A stretch of 45,468 nt of DNA from Betaproteobacteria bacterium. GTDB lineage: Bacteria > Pseudomonadota > Gammaproteobacteria > Burkholderiales > Burkholderiaceae_A. A program made the position numbers and the translations under genes. Each line of letters begins with the position of its first letter. The stretch's first letter is position 1. Positions 18,189 to 25,535 of the stretch are shown here, piece by piece. The DNA lies in contig JAGWXV010000003.1 in the NCBI GenBank assembly GCA_018969705.1, forward strand, positions 1 through 45,468. Direction: 5' to 3'. Below the pieces are notes generated by a model, which did no database searches, had not been told where the DNA came from, and was given only the letters and a program-made list of their open reading frames with translations.

Positions 18189-18764
18189 AAACGAACGAAT
18201 CGCAGGCCAGTAGCGATCAAAATCGCTGATGCTGTGATCCGAGCCCTCTAAGATCAACTGCTGCGCTCCCGGATAGCGGGCGACCATTTCTTTCCAATCC
18301 AATAACTCATCGCCCTTGGCCGCCACTAGCAGATAGCGTTGGGGGAGGCTGATGCCGACTTCGAGCGATTTCAGATCCTGCAAATACTCAGCCCGAAAAT
18401 GCAGAACTTCATTGGTGTGCCAGGCAGGTAACTCGCCGACATGGTCTTGAAGATCGCGGGCAGGCCAGGGTGCGGGATTTAAGAGCGCAGCCTTAAATTC
18501 AGTGGCCTGTGGATGCTGCTCCATCAGTGCGCTGGCGAAAAATCCACCGAGTGAGCTGCCAATCAGCCTGACCCGATGGCCGCGGGCAAGCGCTGCATCA
18601 ATTTCTTCATGGGCCTGGGCCATGGCGACCTTGGGCGCGATGTCCAGCTGGGGGCATCGGGCGGTGATGCCCGATTGCTCAAGATCAGCGGCCACCATCA
18701 CGGCCTTTGACGACTGAGGTGAGCTGCGAAATCCGTGCAGGTAAATGACCGTGGTGGGCTTCAA
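18177..18764 (-). CDS. YqiA/YcfP-like alpha/beta-fold esterase
   Basis: A small serine hydrolase of the UPF0227/YqiA-YcfP group; E. coli YqiA acts on acyl esters in vitro, and the natural substrate here is unknown. The protein has the oxyanion strand VIYLHGFRSSPQSSKA, the nucleophile elbow LIGSSLGGFFAS, a late acid in VAAKGDELLDW and the catalytic His in EGSDHSISDFD. The first ATGs of the open frame (18875, 18845, 18836) lie at or inside the divergent SDR gene and give a long non-conserved leader. A TTG at 18764 (LKPTTVIYLHGF) begins right before the first strand and is preferred. The start is uncertain. Confidence 0.75.
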   Translation of the reverse strand: MKPTTVIYLHGFRSSPQSSKAVMVAADLEQSGITARCPQLDIAPKVAMAQAHEEIDAALARGHRVRLIGSSLGGFFASALMEQHPQATEFKAALLNPAPWPARDLQDHVGELPAWHTNEVLHFRAEYLQDLKSLEVGISLPQRYLLVAAKGDELLDWKEMVARYPGAQQLILEGSDHSISDFDRYWPAIRSFLLS

Positions 18765-18826
18765 TTTGAAATTACACTCTGAGTTTTCGTGAATCTCGAT
18801 CTTACTTGAGCAAAGGAAGCTGCAGC

Positions 18827-19600
18827 ATGACCGCATCTGATCCATTATCAGGAAAGCCCGCGCCGGGCATCGCAATCGTCACCGGTGCTGGAAGCGGTAT
18901 TGGCCGCGCGAGTGCCCAGCGCCTCTTGGCGCTTGGCTGGCGGGTTGCGCTCTTTGGCCGGCGCGAGGCGCCACTGCGCGAAACGGCCAGCACATCAGAA
19001 GCCAATGCCCTCATCGTGACGGGTGATGTCTCGATTGAGGCCGATGTGGATCGGCTGGTTGCTGCTGTGGTGAACAAGTGGGGCCGAGTCGATGTGCTTT
19101 TTAATAACGCTGGAATTTTTCCACCAGGACAGCTGATTGATGAACTCTCAGTTCAGAGCTGGAAGGAATCCGTTGAGATTAATTTGACTGGCGCATTCCT
19201 GTGTGCCCGGGCTGCCTTTGCGCAGATGCGGCGTCAGTCGCCGCAGGGCGGCCGCATTATTAACAATGGTTCGATCTCCGCCCATGCGCCTCGTCCACAG
19301 TCGGTGGGCTACACCGCCACAAAGCACGCAATTACAGGGCTAACCAAGTCGTTATCCTTGGATGGCCGGCCATTTGATATTGCCTGCGGCCAGATTGATA
19401 TTGGCAATGCCGCCTCAGAGATGACGACCGGCTTTGGTGCCGGCGCTTTACAGGCCAACGGCAGCCGCATGGCGGAGCCGAGAATGGATATTGCAGATGT
19501 CGCGGATGCGGTGGCCTATATGGCGGGCCTGCCCTTATCGGCCAATGTACTCTTTATGACCGTCATGGCCACCAAGATGCCGTTTATTGGCCGGGGCTAA
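18827..19600 (+). CDS. Short-chain dehydrogenase/reductase (SDR)
   Basis: A classical SDR oxidoreductase using NAD(P); the substrate cannot be deduced. Of 257 residues, the Rossmann motif [12 protein letters not shown] is near residue 18, GDVS and NNAGIF follow, and the catalytic set is Ser in NGSIS and Tyr/Lys in GYTATKHAI. An Arg in FGRRE after strand 2 suggests NADP preference. The ATG at 18827 is chosen because AAGGAAG sits about 8 bases before it; the longer frame from 18806 would include the Shine-Dalgarno sequence. It diverges from the esterase and converges on the small DHp-like gene with no intergenic base. Confidence 0.85.
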   Translation: MTASDPLSGKPAPGIAIVTGAGSGIGRASAQRLLALGWRVALFGRREAPLRETASTSEANALIVTGDVSIEADVDRLVAAVVNKWGRVDVLFNNAGIFPPGQLIDELSVQSWKESVEINLTGAFLCARAAFAQMRRQSPQGGRIINNGSISAHAPRPQSVGYTATKHAITGLTKSLSLDGRPFDIACGQIDIGNAASEMTTGFGAGALQANGSRMAEPRMDIADVADAVAYMAGLPLSANVLFMTVMATKMPFIGRG

Positions 19601-19840
19601 TTAGCCTCTGGCCAAGGGCCTGTGCAACTGTTCGGCTCTGGCCAACCGCTGTGAGAATTCGCTGTAGATCATCGCGCTCGGTGGGCCTAGTGCGGGATGT
19701 AAGCCCAAAAGATGGGCGCAGCCCGAAATGATTTCGAGCTGATTCATCAATTGATGTATCAACTGCCGTGCTTGCTGTGCCTGAACCTCAGGGTCAGATT
19801 GGCTTGATGCAGATATCGGATGGCTGGAATCAGAGGACAT
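19601..19840 (-). CDS. 79-residue DHp-like protein without ATPase domain
   Basis: I do not know a named family for this protein. Residues 29-40, HQLMNQLEIISG, align with the H-box of HisKA histidine kinases (consensus H-[DE]-x-x-N-P-L-x-x-I-x-G), keeping H29 and N33. Residues 57-76 form a second amphipathic helix, like the rest of a DHp hairpin. There is no catalytic ATPase domain, sensor or membrane segment, and the frame ends at residue 79. The acidic residue after the phospho-His, needed for autokinase activity, is Gln30, whereas Asn at +4, linked to phosphatase activity, is kept. The start at 19840 has AAGGAAG 6 bases upstream. It lies 36 bp downstream of the receiver-domain gene, probably in one operon. 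Confidence 0.7.
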   Translation of the reverse strand: MSSDSSHPISASSQSDPEVQAQQARQLIHQLMNQLEIISGCAHLLGLHPALGPPSAMIYSEFSQRLARAEQLHRPLARG

Positions 19841-19876
19841 TGTGGTCTTCCTTGTGCAAATCAACGTGTCTTTAAT

Positions 19877-20296
19877 TTAAAGCACCTGCTGGTCGGTGCA
19901 AGTCAGAAGCGCCTCGGTCTCATGGGCCGCAGGCGGCCGCATCAGGGTGCAGAGCAGGGCCTGCCGATCCACAGGCTTTTCTAGATAATCAAAGGCTCCC
20001 TGTTCGATGGCCTGCATGGTGACCACTGGAGATGACTGGCCAGTGAGCACGATGACCTTGGCAAGACTATTTTTCGCCTGCACTGTTTTCAGAAATATCA
20101 GGCCCTCTTCATAGTCATCGGCCTTTGGCGGCAGGCCCAAATCCAGGATGACCACAGCGATTTCTGAATCCTCAAACAGCATCGCCAGGCCATCATGTCG
20201 ATTCGTGGCCTCGTCTGCAGAAAATCCAAGGGCCTCGACCTGGCGTCGAAGCAGCTGCCGAAGCTCCGGCTGATCCTCCACGATTAAGACACGCAT
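19877..20296 (-). CDS. Stand-alone receiver-domain response regulator
   Basis: A single-domain response regulator of 139 residues. Receiver landmarks are all present: acidic pair E7-D8, phospho-acceptor D52 (VVILDLGLPP), T85 (VIVLTG), aromatic switch near F102/Y104 and K107 (YLEKPVD). No DNA-binding or output domain follows; residues 111-139 are a short tail. The strand-3 loop is extended (PPKADDYEEGL), as in receivers of PrsR/NtrC-like regulators, so it could derive from one that lost its AAA+ part. AGGGTG precedes the ATG. It is transcribed ahead of the DHp-like gene and diverges from the COG4091 gene. Output is likely through protein-protein contact. Confidence 0.85.
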   Translation of the reverse strand: MRVLIVEDQPELRQLLRRQVEALGFSADEATNRHDGLAMLFEDSEIAVVILDLGLPPKADDYEEGLIFLKTVQAKNSLAKVIVLTGQSSPVVTMQAIEQGAFDYLEKPVDRQALLCTLMRPPAAHETEALLTCTDQQVL

Positions 20297-20430
20297 GCAA
20301 CACCCTAATTTATATATTAATACTATAGTTTTTTAGCAAATCTATTTTTTTGTGGCAAGGCTTTCGGCCTGATTGGCCTGGGGTTTTTGGAATCGGCGAC
20401 AATCCGAGTCTGATCGCCAGGAGGAATGCC
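20297..20430. promoter_or_regulatory. AT-rich divergent control region
   Basis: This 134-bp gap lies between the receiver gene (minus) and the COG4091 gene (plus). The part nearest the receiver gene is strongly AT-rich (20307-20350) and contains TATAGT on the minus strand (20322-20327), about 25 bases before the receiver ATG, a plausible -10. No good -35 was found for either direction. The COG4091 side ends in a strong AGGAGG Shine-Dalgarno sequence at 20419-20424. Confidence 0.35.
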
Positions 20431-21774
20431 GTGAATCTGTACGCAAAACTCAGACAGCGCCAGGCCCAAGGAAAGCCGATTCGGGTGGGGCTGATTGGTG
20501 CTGGAAAGTTTGGCTCTATGTATCTGGCCCAGGTGCCCAAGACGCCCGGCCTGCACTTGGTTGCGATCGCTGATTTATCGCCTGATCAGGCCAAAAAAAA
20601 TCTTCAGCGTGTGGGCTGGCCGCAGCCGCAATTTTCGGCAGCCTCCATTGATGCGGCCTTATCGGCGGGTAATACCCATGTGGGCGATGACTGGCAAGCC
20701 TTGGTCCGTCATCCTGGGGTGGATGTCGTTGTGGAGTGTACGGGCCATCCGATTGCCGCAGTTGATCACTGCCTATTCGCGTTTACGCATGGCAAGCATG
20801 TAGTCAATGTCACCGTTGAAGCGGATGCCTTCTGCGGCCCATTGCTTGCAAAACGTGCTGCCGAGCATGGCGTGGTCTATAGCCTTGCGTATGGCGATCA
20901 GCCTGCTTTGGTCTGTGATCTTGTGGACTGGGCTCGGGCGGCAGGATTTTCTGTGGTGAGTGCAGGCCGGGGCCACAAGTGGCTGCCGCACTTTGCGCAG
21001 TCCACTCCCGAGACCGTCTGGGGCCACTATGGGCTCACCGAAGAGCAGGCCCGAATTGGCGGACTCAATCCGAAAATGTTCAATTCGTTTCTTGATGGCT
21101 CAAAGCCAGCCATTGAGTGCACTGCGATTTGTAATGCCACCGGACTGGTAGCGCCGCCAGAAGGCCTGAGCTATCCGGCCGCATCTGTGGATGACATTCC
21201 GTTTGTCTGCCGGCCGATCGCGGAAGGCGGCGTGCTGCATCAAAAGGGCCAGGTCGAGGTTGTTTCTTCGCTAGAAAAAGATGGCCGGCAAGTCCCCTAT
21301 GACATTCGCTTCGGAGTCTTCGTCGTGTTTGAGGGCGAGACTGAATACATCCGGAATTGTTTTAAGGAATACATGGTGCGAACCGACCCGAGTGGCCGCT
21401 ATGCCTGTCTCTATAAGCGCTGGCACTTAATCGGCTTGGAGGTAGGCATCTCTGTCGCCTCGGTGGCCCTGCGTAGTGAGGCCACGGGCGCGGCAATCGG
21501 CATGAACGCCGATGTCATTGCGACCGCCAAGCGGCCGCTTCGCGCCGGCGAACTTTTGGATGGCGAGGGCGGCTACACCGTGCATGGAAAGCTTCTACCG
21601 GCTCAGAAGTCGCTGGCGATTGGCGGGCTGCCGTTAGGCCTTGCCCATGATGTCAAGCTCACCCGTGATGTGCCAGCGGACCAGTGCTTAACATGGGCGG
21701 ATGTGGCCATTGACACGACGCTAAATGCGTATCGGCTGCGCAAAGAGATGGAGTCAAGCTGCGCGCCCGTTTGA
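20431..21774 (+). CDS. COG4091-type NAD(P)-binding dehydrogenase with C-terminal SAF domain
   Basis: Resembles the proteins annotated as predicted homoserine dehydrogenase with SAF domain; the true reaction is not established. The 447 residues begin with MNLYAKLRQRQ, the Rossmann motif VGLIGAGKFGS at about 19-29 and VAIADLSPDQA (acidic end of strand 2, suggesting NAD). A Gfo/Idh-like middle follows with VVVECTGHPIAA, then a C-terminal SAF-like part (ATAKRPLRAGELLDGEGGYT, KLLPAQKS). The start is the GTG at 20431, 6 bases after AGGAGG; an in-frame ATG at 20350 lacks a ribosome-binding site. It lies upstream of the cyanate operon but is separated by 161 bp with its own control signals. Confidence 0.78.
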   Translation: MNLYAKLRQRQAQGKPIRVGLIGAGKFGSMYLAQVPKTPGLHLVAIADLSPDQAKKNLQRVGWPQPQFSAASIDAALSAGNTHVGDDWQALVRHPGVDVVVECTGHPIAAVDHCLFAFTHGKHVVNVTVEADAFCGPLLAKRAAEHGVVYSLAYGDQPALVCDLVDWARAAGFSVVSAGRGHKWLPHFAQSTPETVWGHYGLTEEQARIGGLNPKMFNSFLDGSKPAIECTAICNATGLVAPPEGLSYPAASVDDIPFVCRPIAEGGVLHQKGQVEVVSSLEKDGRQVPYDIRFGVFVVFEGETEYIRNCFKEYMVRTDPSGRYACLYKRWHLIGLEVGISVASVALRSEATGAAIGMNADVIATAKRPLRAGELLDGEGGYTVHGKLLPAQKSLAIGGLPLGLAHDVKLTRDVPADQCLTWADVAIDTTLNAYRLRKEMESSCAPV

Positions 21775-21794
21775 GTGCGCATGTTCCCGCTCGT

Positions 21795-21820
21795 AGTGCA
21801 GCACTGCACTCAATCAGTGC
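21795..21820. repeat. Overlapping inverted repeats downstream of the COG4091 gene, upstream of the cyanate operon
   Basis: A perfect 7-bp inverted repeat AGTGCAG-CA-CTGCACT spans 21795-21810. A second, GCACTG-N8-CAGTGC, spans 21801-21820 and shares its left arm with the first. Only one of the two hairpins could form at a time in RNA. As DNA it could be an operator. Its centre is about 108 bp before the start site predicted for the sigma-54 promoter, the usual distance for an enhancer site. It does not match the NtrC consensus and has no T-run typical of an intrinsic terminator. Confidence 0.5.
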
Positions 21821-21883
21821 GACGCCTTTCACAAAGTCAGTTTCGTTGGGCTGATCCGCAACATCTTAGCGGTGAATAAGGTT

Positions 21884-21899
21884 TGGCATAGATCCTGCT
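21884..21899 (+). promoter_or_regulatory. Sigma-54 (-24/-12) promoter of the cyanate transport operon
   Basis: TGGCATAGATCCTGCT matches the RpoN consensus TGGCAYR-N4-TTGCW at all fixed positions except one (C for the first T of TTGC), with the invariant GG and GC at the exact 10-base spacing. The predicted start is near 21910, giving a leader of about 25 bases with GGAGG at 21922-21926 ahead of the ATG at 21936. Sigma-54 control is common for nitrogen scavenging, which fits cyanate as a nitrogen source. Confidence 0.65.
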
Positions 21900-21935
21900 A
21901 ACCGAAGTGGGTAACCCTTCCGGAGGCGCGACACC

Positions 21936-23300
21936 ATGTCAATTTTCTCGAATCCCTTTGATGCAAAGTCAAGTTTACGTTGCAGCTGCGGCCAACACGC
22001 ATCGCGGGCCGAGCACGAGGCACTTTCGGCGCACGCTGAGCAGCTTGCCGGCGAGCGCCTGTCTTCGCATGTGGTCGAGCAGGCGGTTGTGCGCGCACTC
22101 TTCCCCCAGGATTCGGTGCGCCGAAAATTTCTTCAGGCGGTGGGTTCACCCGTGGCCATGTCTGCGATTTCATCCATTTTCCCGATGGCCTTGGCCAAAG
22201 AGGCTTTTGCGCAGGCCGGTAGGCTTGAAAAGCCCAAGCTTAATGTCGGCTTCATTCCGATTACCTGTGCGACTCCGATCATCATGGCTGATCCCATGGG
22301 CTTTTATAAAAAGCAAGGTCTCGATGTCAATATCGTGAAGACTGCGGGATGGGCCGTGATTCGGGACAAGACCCTGAATAAGGAATACGACGCCGCCCAC
22401 ATGCTGTCACCGATGCCGCTTGCAATCAGTGTTGGCGCAGGCGCATCTCCGGTGCCTTACACCATGCCGGCTGTGGAAAACATCAATGGTCAGGCCATCA
22501 CCTTGGCCATGAAGCACAAAGATAAGCGCGACCCGAAGCAGTGGAAGGGTTTTCGATTTGCGGTTCCTTTCGACTACTCCATGCACAACTATCTGCTGCG
22601 CTACTACGTTGCAGAGGCTGGCCTAGATCCGGATAAAGATATCCAAATTCGCTCCGTGCCTCCTCCGGAGATGGTGGCCAACATGCGGGCGGACAACATT
22701 GATGGTTTCTTAGCGCCGGACCCCGTCAATCAGCGGGCCGTCTTCGATGGCGTGGGCTTTATTCATATGCTCTCAAAAGAGCTCTGGGAGGGCCACCCTT
22801 GCTGCGCCTTTGCGGCGAGCAAGGAGTTTGTGACAACCATGCCGAACACCTATGCAGCGCTGCTGCGGGCGATTATTGAGGCGACGGCCTATGCTCAAAA
22901 ACCTGAAAATCGAAAAGAGATTGCGGCTGCGATTGCGCCGCCAAATTATCTGAATCAGCCCCTAACGGTGGTGGAGCAGGTGCTGACTGGTACATTCGCC
23001 GATGGACTTGGCAATGTCCGCAAGGTGCCGGATCGCATTGGCTTTGATCCCTTCCCCTGGCAATCCTTTGCAGTCTGGATCCTGACCCAGATGAAGCGCT
23101 GGGGTCAGATTAAGGGCGATATCGATTACCAAAAAATTGCAAGCGAAGTCTTTCTCGCGACCGATGCGTCGCGCTTAATGACCCAGGCCGGTCTGACGCC
23201 GCCGAAGACCACGAGTAAATCCTTCTCGGTGATGGGTAAGGTCTTCGATCCAGCAAAGCCTGAGGAGTACTTGAACAGCTTTAAGATCAAGAGGATCTAA
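21936..23300 (+). CDS. NrtA/CmpA-family substrate-binding protein, probable cyanate binding
   Basis: The binding protein of an ABC importer of the nitrate/bicarbonate/cyanate group, 454 residues. A Tat-type signal occurs late: VRRKFLQAVGSPVAMSAISS at residues 61-80, with cleavage near AFAQA at 93. The binding domain follows, with VGFIPITCATPIIMADPMGF, KTAGWAVIRDKTLNKEYDAA and FAVPFDYSMHNYLLRYYVAE. In front of the Tat motif is an unusual roughly 58-residue segment with C16-x-C18-G-x-H21 and H27. The cyanase gene at the end of the operon points to cyanate rather than nitrate. GGAGG is 9 bases upstream and a sigma-54 promoter lies at 21884. The permease starts 6 bp downstream. Confidence 0.88.
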   Translation: MSIFSNPFDAKSSLRCSCGQHASRAEHEALSAHAEQLAGERLSSHVVEQAVVRALFPQDSVRRKFLQAVGSPVAMSAISSIFPMALAKEAFAQAGRLEKPKLNVGFIPITCATPIIMADPMGFYKKQGLDVNIVKTAGWAVIRDKTLNKEYDAAHMLSPMPLAISVGAGASPVPYTMPAVENINGQAITLAMKHKDKRDPKQWKGFRFAVPFDYSMHNYLLRYYVAEAGLDPDKDIQIRSVPPPEMVANMRADNIDGFLAPDPVNQRAVFDGVGFIHMLSKELWEGHPCCAFAASKEFVTTMPNTYAALLRAIIEATAYAQKPENRKEIAAAIAPPNYLNQPLTVVEQVLTGTFADGLGNVRKVPDRIGFDPFPWQSFAVWILTQMKRWGQIKGDIDYQKIASEVFLATDASRLMTQAGLTPPKTTSKSFSVMGKVFDPAKPEEYLNSFKIKRI

Positions 23301-23306
23301 GGGAAG

Positions 23307-24149
23307 ATGATGTCTCTGGAGCGGCTGCGACCGCTTGCTCTCTCACTGATCATTCTTGGGATGCTCTTTGGCATTTGGGCGCTGGCCACAATGGGAGGCA
23401 GCAAAGGCCAGGTCGTTGATGATGAGTATGCCAAGCTGGTCGGTGCGGCGGCTGCATCAGGCCAGAAGTCAGCGTTTCCAACGCCGGGCGATTTTCTTGA
23501 AAAGCTGGGCGGCCATCTTGCAGATCCGTTTTACGATCGTGGCACCAACGATAAGGGTATTGGCATTCAGTTGGCGTATTCGATCGCCCGCGTGCTCTCT
23601 GGGTTTTTTCTTGCGGCGGCCGTTGCGATTCCTTTGGGGTTCATGATCGGCATGTCGCGAACGGCGTTTGCGGCTCTGGATCCCTTCATCCAAGTGCTCA
23701 AGCCCATCTCGCCACTCGCTTGGATGCCGCTTGCGTTATTTACGCTTAAAGACTCAGGCGTATCGGCCATATTTGTCATCTTTATTTGTTCCATCTGGCC
23801 GATGTTGATCAATACAGCTTTTGGTGTCGCCTCAGTCCGCAAGGAATGGATGGATGTCGCCCGCACCCTTGAAGTGCGCCCGGTACGCAAGGCCCTGCGC
23901 GTGATCCTTCCTGCGGCAGCTCCCACCATCATGACCGGCATGCGTATCTCCATTGGGATCGCCTGGCTCGTGATTGTGGCCGCCGAGATGTTGGTGGGCG
24001 GCACGGGCATCGGCTATTTCGTGTGGAACGAGTGGAACAATCTCTCGATCAGTAACATCCTGACCGCGATTCTGCTGATTGGTGTGGTTGGAATGGTGCT
24101 GGATTTTGTTTTTGCCCGCCTGCAGCGGCTGGTTACCTACCGGGATTAG
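23307..24149 (+). CDS. ABC transporter permease (NrtB/CynB-like)
   Basis: The membrane component of the cyanate-type importer, 280 residues. It has an N-terminal membrane segment (LALSLIILGMLFGIWALA), a periplasmic loop of about 70 residues with GDFLEKLGGHLADPF, then five further segments. The EAA-type loop contacting the ATPase is VRKEWMDVARTLEVRPVRKALR, split by helix ends, with the following ILPAAAPTIMTGMR. NrtB-type permeases share the loop PISPLAWMPLALFTLKDSG. It starts 6 bp after the binding-protein gene; an ATG one codon in (23310) is equally possible. The ATPase begins 10 bp downstream. Confidence 0.9.
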   Translation: MMSLERLRPLALSLIILGMLFGIWALATMGGSKGQVVDDEYAKLVGAAAASGQKSAFPTPGDFLEKLGGHLADPFYDRGTNDKGIGIQLAYSIARVLSGFFLAAAVAIPLGFMIGMSRTAFAALDPFIQVLKPISPLAWMPLALFTLKDSGVSAIFVIFICSIWPMLINTAFGVASVRKEWMDVARTLEVRPVRKALRVILPAAAPTIMTGMRISIGIAWLVIVAAEMLVGGTGIGYFVWNEWNNLSISNILTAILLIGVVGMVLDFVFARLQRLVTYRD

Positions 24150-24159
24150 GGGCGGCACA

Positions 24160-25014
24160 ATGAGCTTTCTTCAAGTCCAGGGCCTCAAGAAAACATTTCC
24201 CGGTGTTGCCGGATCCGAAGATCTGATCGTTTTTGACAATATCAATTTCGAACTGCATCGAGGAGAGTTTGTCTGCATTATTGGCCACTCGGGCTGCGGA
24301 AAAACCACCATTCTCAATGTACTTGCAGGGCTCGAGCAGCCCTCTGGCGGCCATGTCTTTATGGATGGTCGAGAGGTCTCGGGCCCCAGCCTGGACCGCG
24401 GGGTCGTGTTTCAGTCCCATGCCCTGATGCCTTGGTTAAGTGTTCGGGAAAATATTGCGTTTGCTGTGAAGTCAAAGTGGCCGGACTGGTCAAAGGCGGA
24501 GATCGGTTCGCATGTTCAAAAGTTCATTGATCTCGTGCATCTTCAGGGTGCCGAAGACAAAAAGCCGGCGCAGCTCTCAGGGGGCATGAAGCAACGGGTA
24601 GGAATTGCTCGTGCGTTCGCAATTCAGCCCAAGATGCTGCTCTTGGACGAGCCTTTCGGCGCGCTGGATGCCCTAACACGCGGCAACATTCAGGATGAAC
24701 TTGTCGAGATCGTTCAGCAGACCCATCAGACGGTATTCATGATTACGCATGATGTTGATGAGGCAATTTTGTTGGCCGATAAGATTTTCCTGATGAGTAA
24801 TGGCCCCCAGGCAGTCATTGCGGAGATCGTGGAGAACACCATGCCAAAAAGCCGATCTCGATCCACGATGCACCATGATCCGCAGTTTTATTCCATTCGT
24901 AATCATCTGATTGATTTCTTGGTGAAGCGGGCAAAAGCCATCTCAAGTGGCCAGGAGATAAAGCCCCAGAGACCGGTGGTGGTCAGGCCCGGACTGCTGC
25001 CTAAAGCCGCTTAG
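24160..25014 (+). CDS. ABC transporter ATP-binding protein (NrtD/CynD-like)
   Basis: The ATPase of the cyanate-type importer, 284 residues. Walker A GHSGCGKTT is at residues 42-50, the Q-loop in VFQSHALMPWLSV, the signature LSGGMKQRVGIARA, Walker B LLLDEPFGALDA and the switch His in MITHDVDEA. The frame is open from an ATG at 24079 inside the permease gene, but the ATG at 24160 (MSFLQVQGLKK) begins at the conserved N-terminus and does not overlap. The tail after residue 250 is basic and variable. It has no second regulatory domain like NrtC. The gene lies 36 bp before cynS. Confidence 0.92.
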   Translation: MSFLQVQGLKKTFPGVAGSEDLIVFDNINFELHRGEFVCIIGHSGCGKTTILNVLAGLEQPSGGHVFMDGREVSGPSLDRGVVFQSHALMPWLSVRENIAFAVKSKWPDWSKAEIGSHVQKFIDLVHLQGAEDKKPAQLSGGMKQRVGIARAFAIQPKMLLLDEPFGALDALTRGNIQDELVEIVQQTHQTVFMITHDVDEAILLADKIFLMSNGPQAVIAEIVENTMPKSRSRSTMHHDPQFYSIRNHLIDFLVKRAKAISSGQEIKPQRPVVVRPGLLPKAA

Positions 25015-25050
25015 GGCAGCCTACTTTTTTCGATAAAGGAGTGTTTTGTA

Positions 25051-25524
25051 ATGACAGTTGCTAAAAGCCCCGCCAAGCCCATGACACGTGAGGACGTCAC
25101 GGATCTGATTTATTCCGCAAAGGTTCAAAAAGGCATCAAGTGGGCCGATGTCGCAAAAAAATTGAAGCTCTCTAAAGAGTGGACAACAGCGGCTTGCCTT
25201 GGCCAGATGACACTAACTGCCGCCCAGGCTGAGACGATCGGCAAAATCTTTGGCCTACCGAAGGAGGCGATCAAGCTGTTACAGGTGGTGCCCTACAAAG
25301 GAAGCCTTCCGACCGCTGTGCCGACTGATCCGCTGATCTACCGCTGGTACGAGATCGTCAATGTCTACGGTACCACCATCAAAGAATTGATCCACGAGGA
25401 ATTTGGTGACGGCATCATGAGTGCGATTGACTTTTCCATGGATATCGTGCGCGAGCCGGATCCGAAAGGCGACCGCGTCAACGTGAAGCTCTCGGGTAAA
25501 TTCTTGCCGTATAAGACTTACTGA
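25051..25524 (+). CDS. cynS: Cyanate hydratase (cyanase) CynS
   Basis: Converts cyanate and bicarbonate to carbamate, which decays to ammonia and CO2, providing nitrogen and detoxification. The 157-residue protein has the helical N-terminal domain (REDVTDLIYSAKVQKGIKW) and the catalytic C-terminal domain. Active-site residues R98 and E101 lie in YRWYEIVNVYG and S124 in GDGIMSAIDFSMDI. Length and spacing match characterised cyanases. AAGGAG is about 9 bases before the ATG. As the last gene of the transporter operon it gives the strongest evidence for the transported substrate. It faces the EamA gene, with 11 bp between the two stop codons. Confidence 0.96.
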   Translation: MTVAKSPAKPMTREDVTDLIYSAKVQKGIKWADVAKKLKLSKEWTTAACLGQMTLTAAQAETIGKIFGLPKEAIKLLQVVPYKGSLPTAVPTDPLIYRWYEIVNVYGTTIKELIHEEFGDGIMSAIDFSMDIVREPDPKGDRVNVKLSGKFLPYKTY

Positions 25525-25535
25525 TTGGCAGCCGC

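Noticed and set aside
21795-21820. NtrC binding site upstream of the cyanate operon.
   Set aside because: The half-sites are in the opposite orientation or wrongly spaced for the GCAC-N7-GTGC consensus, so only an unidentified site is claimed.
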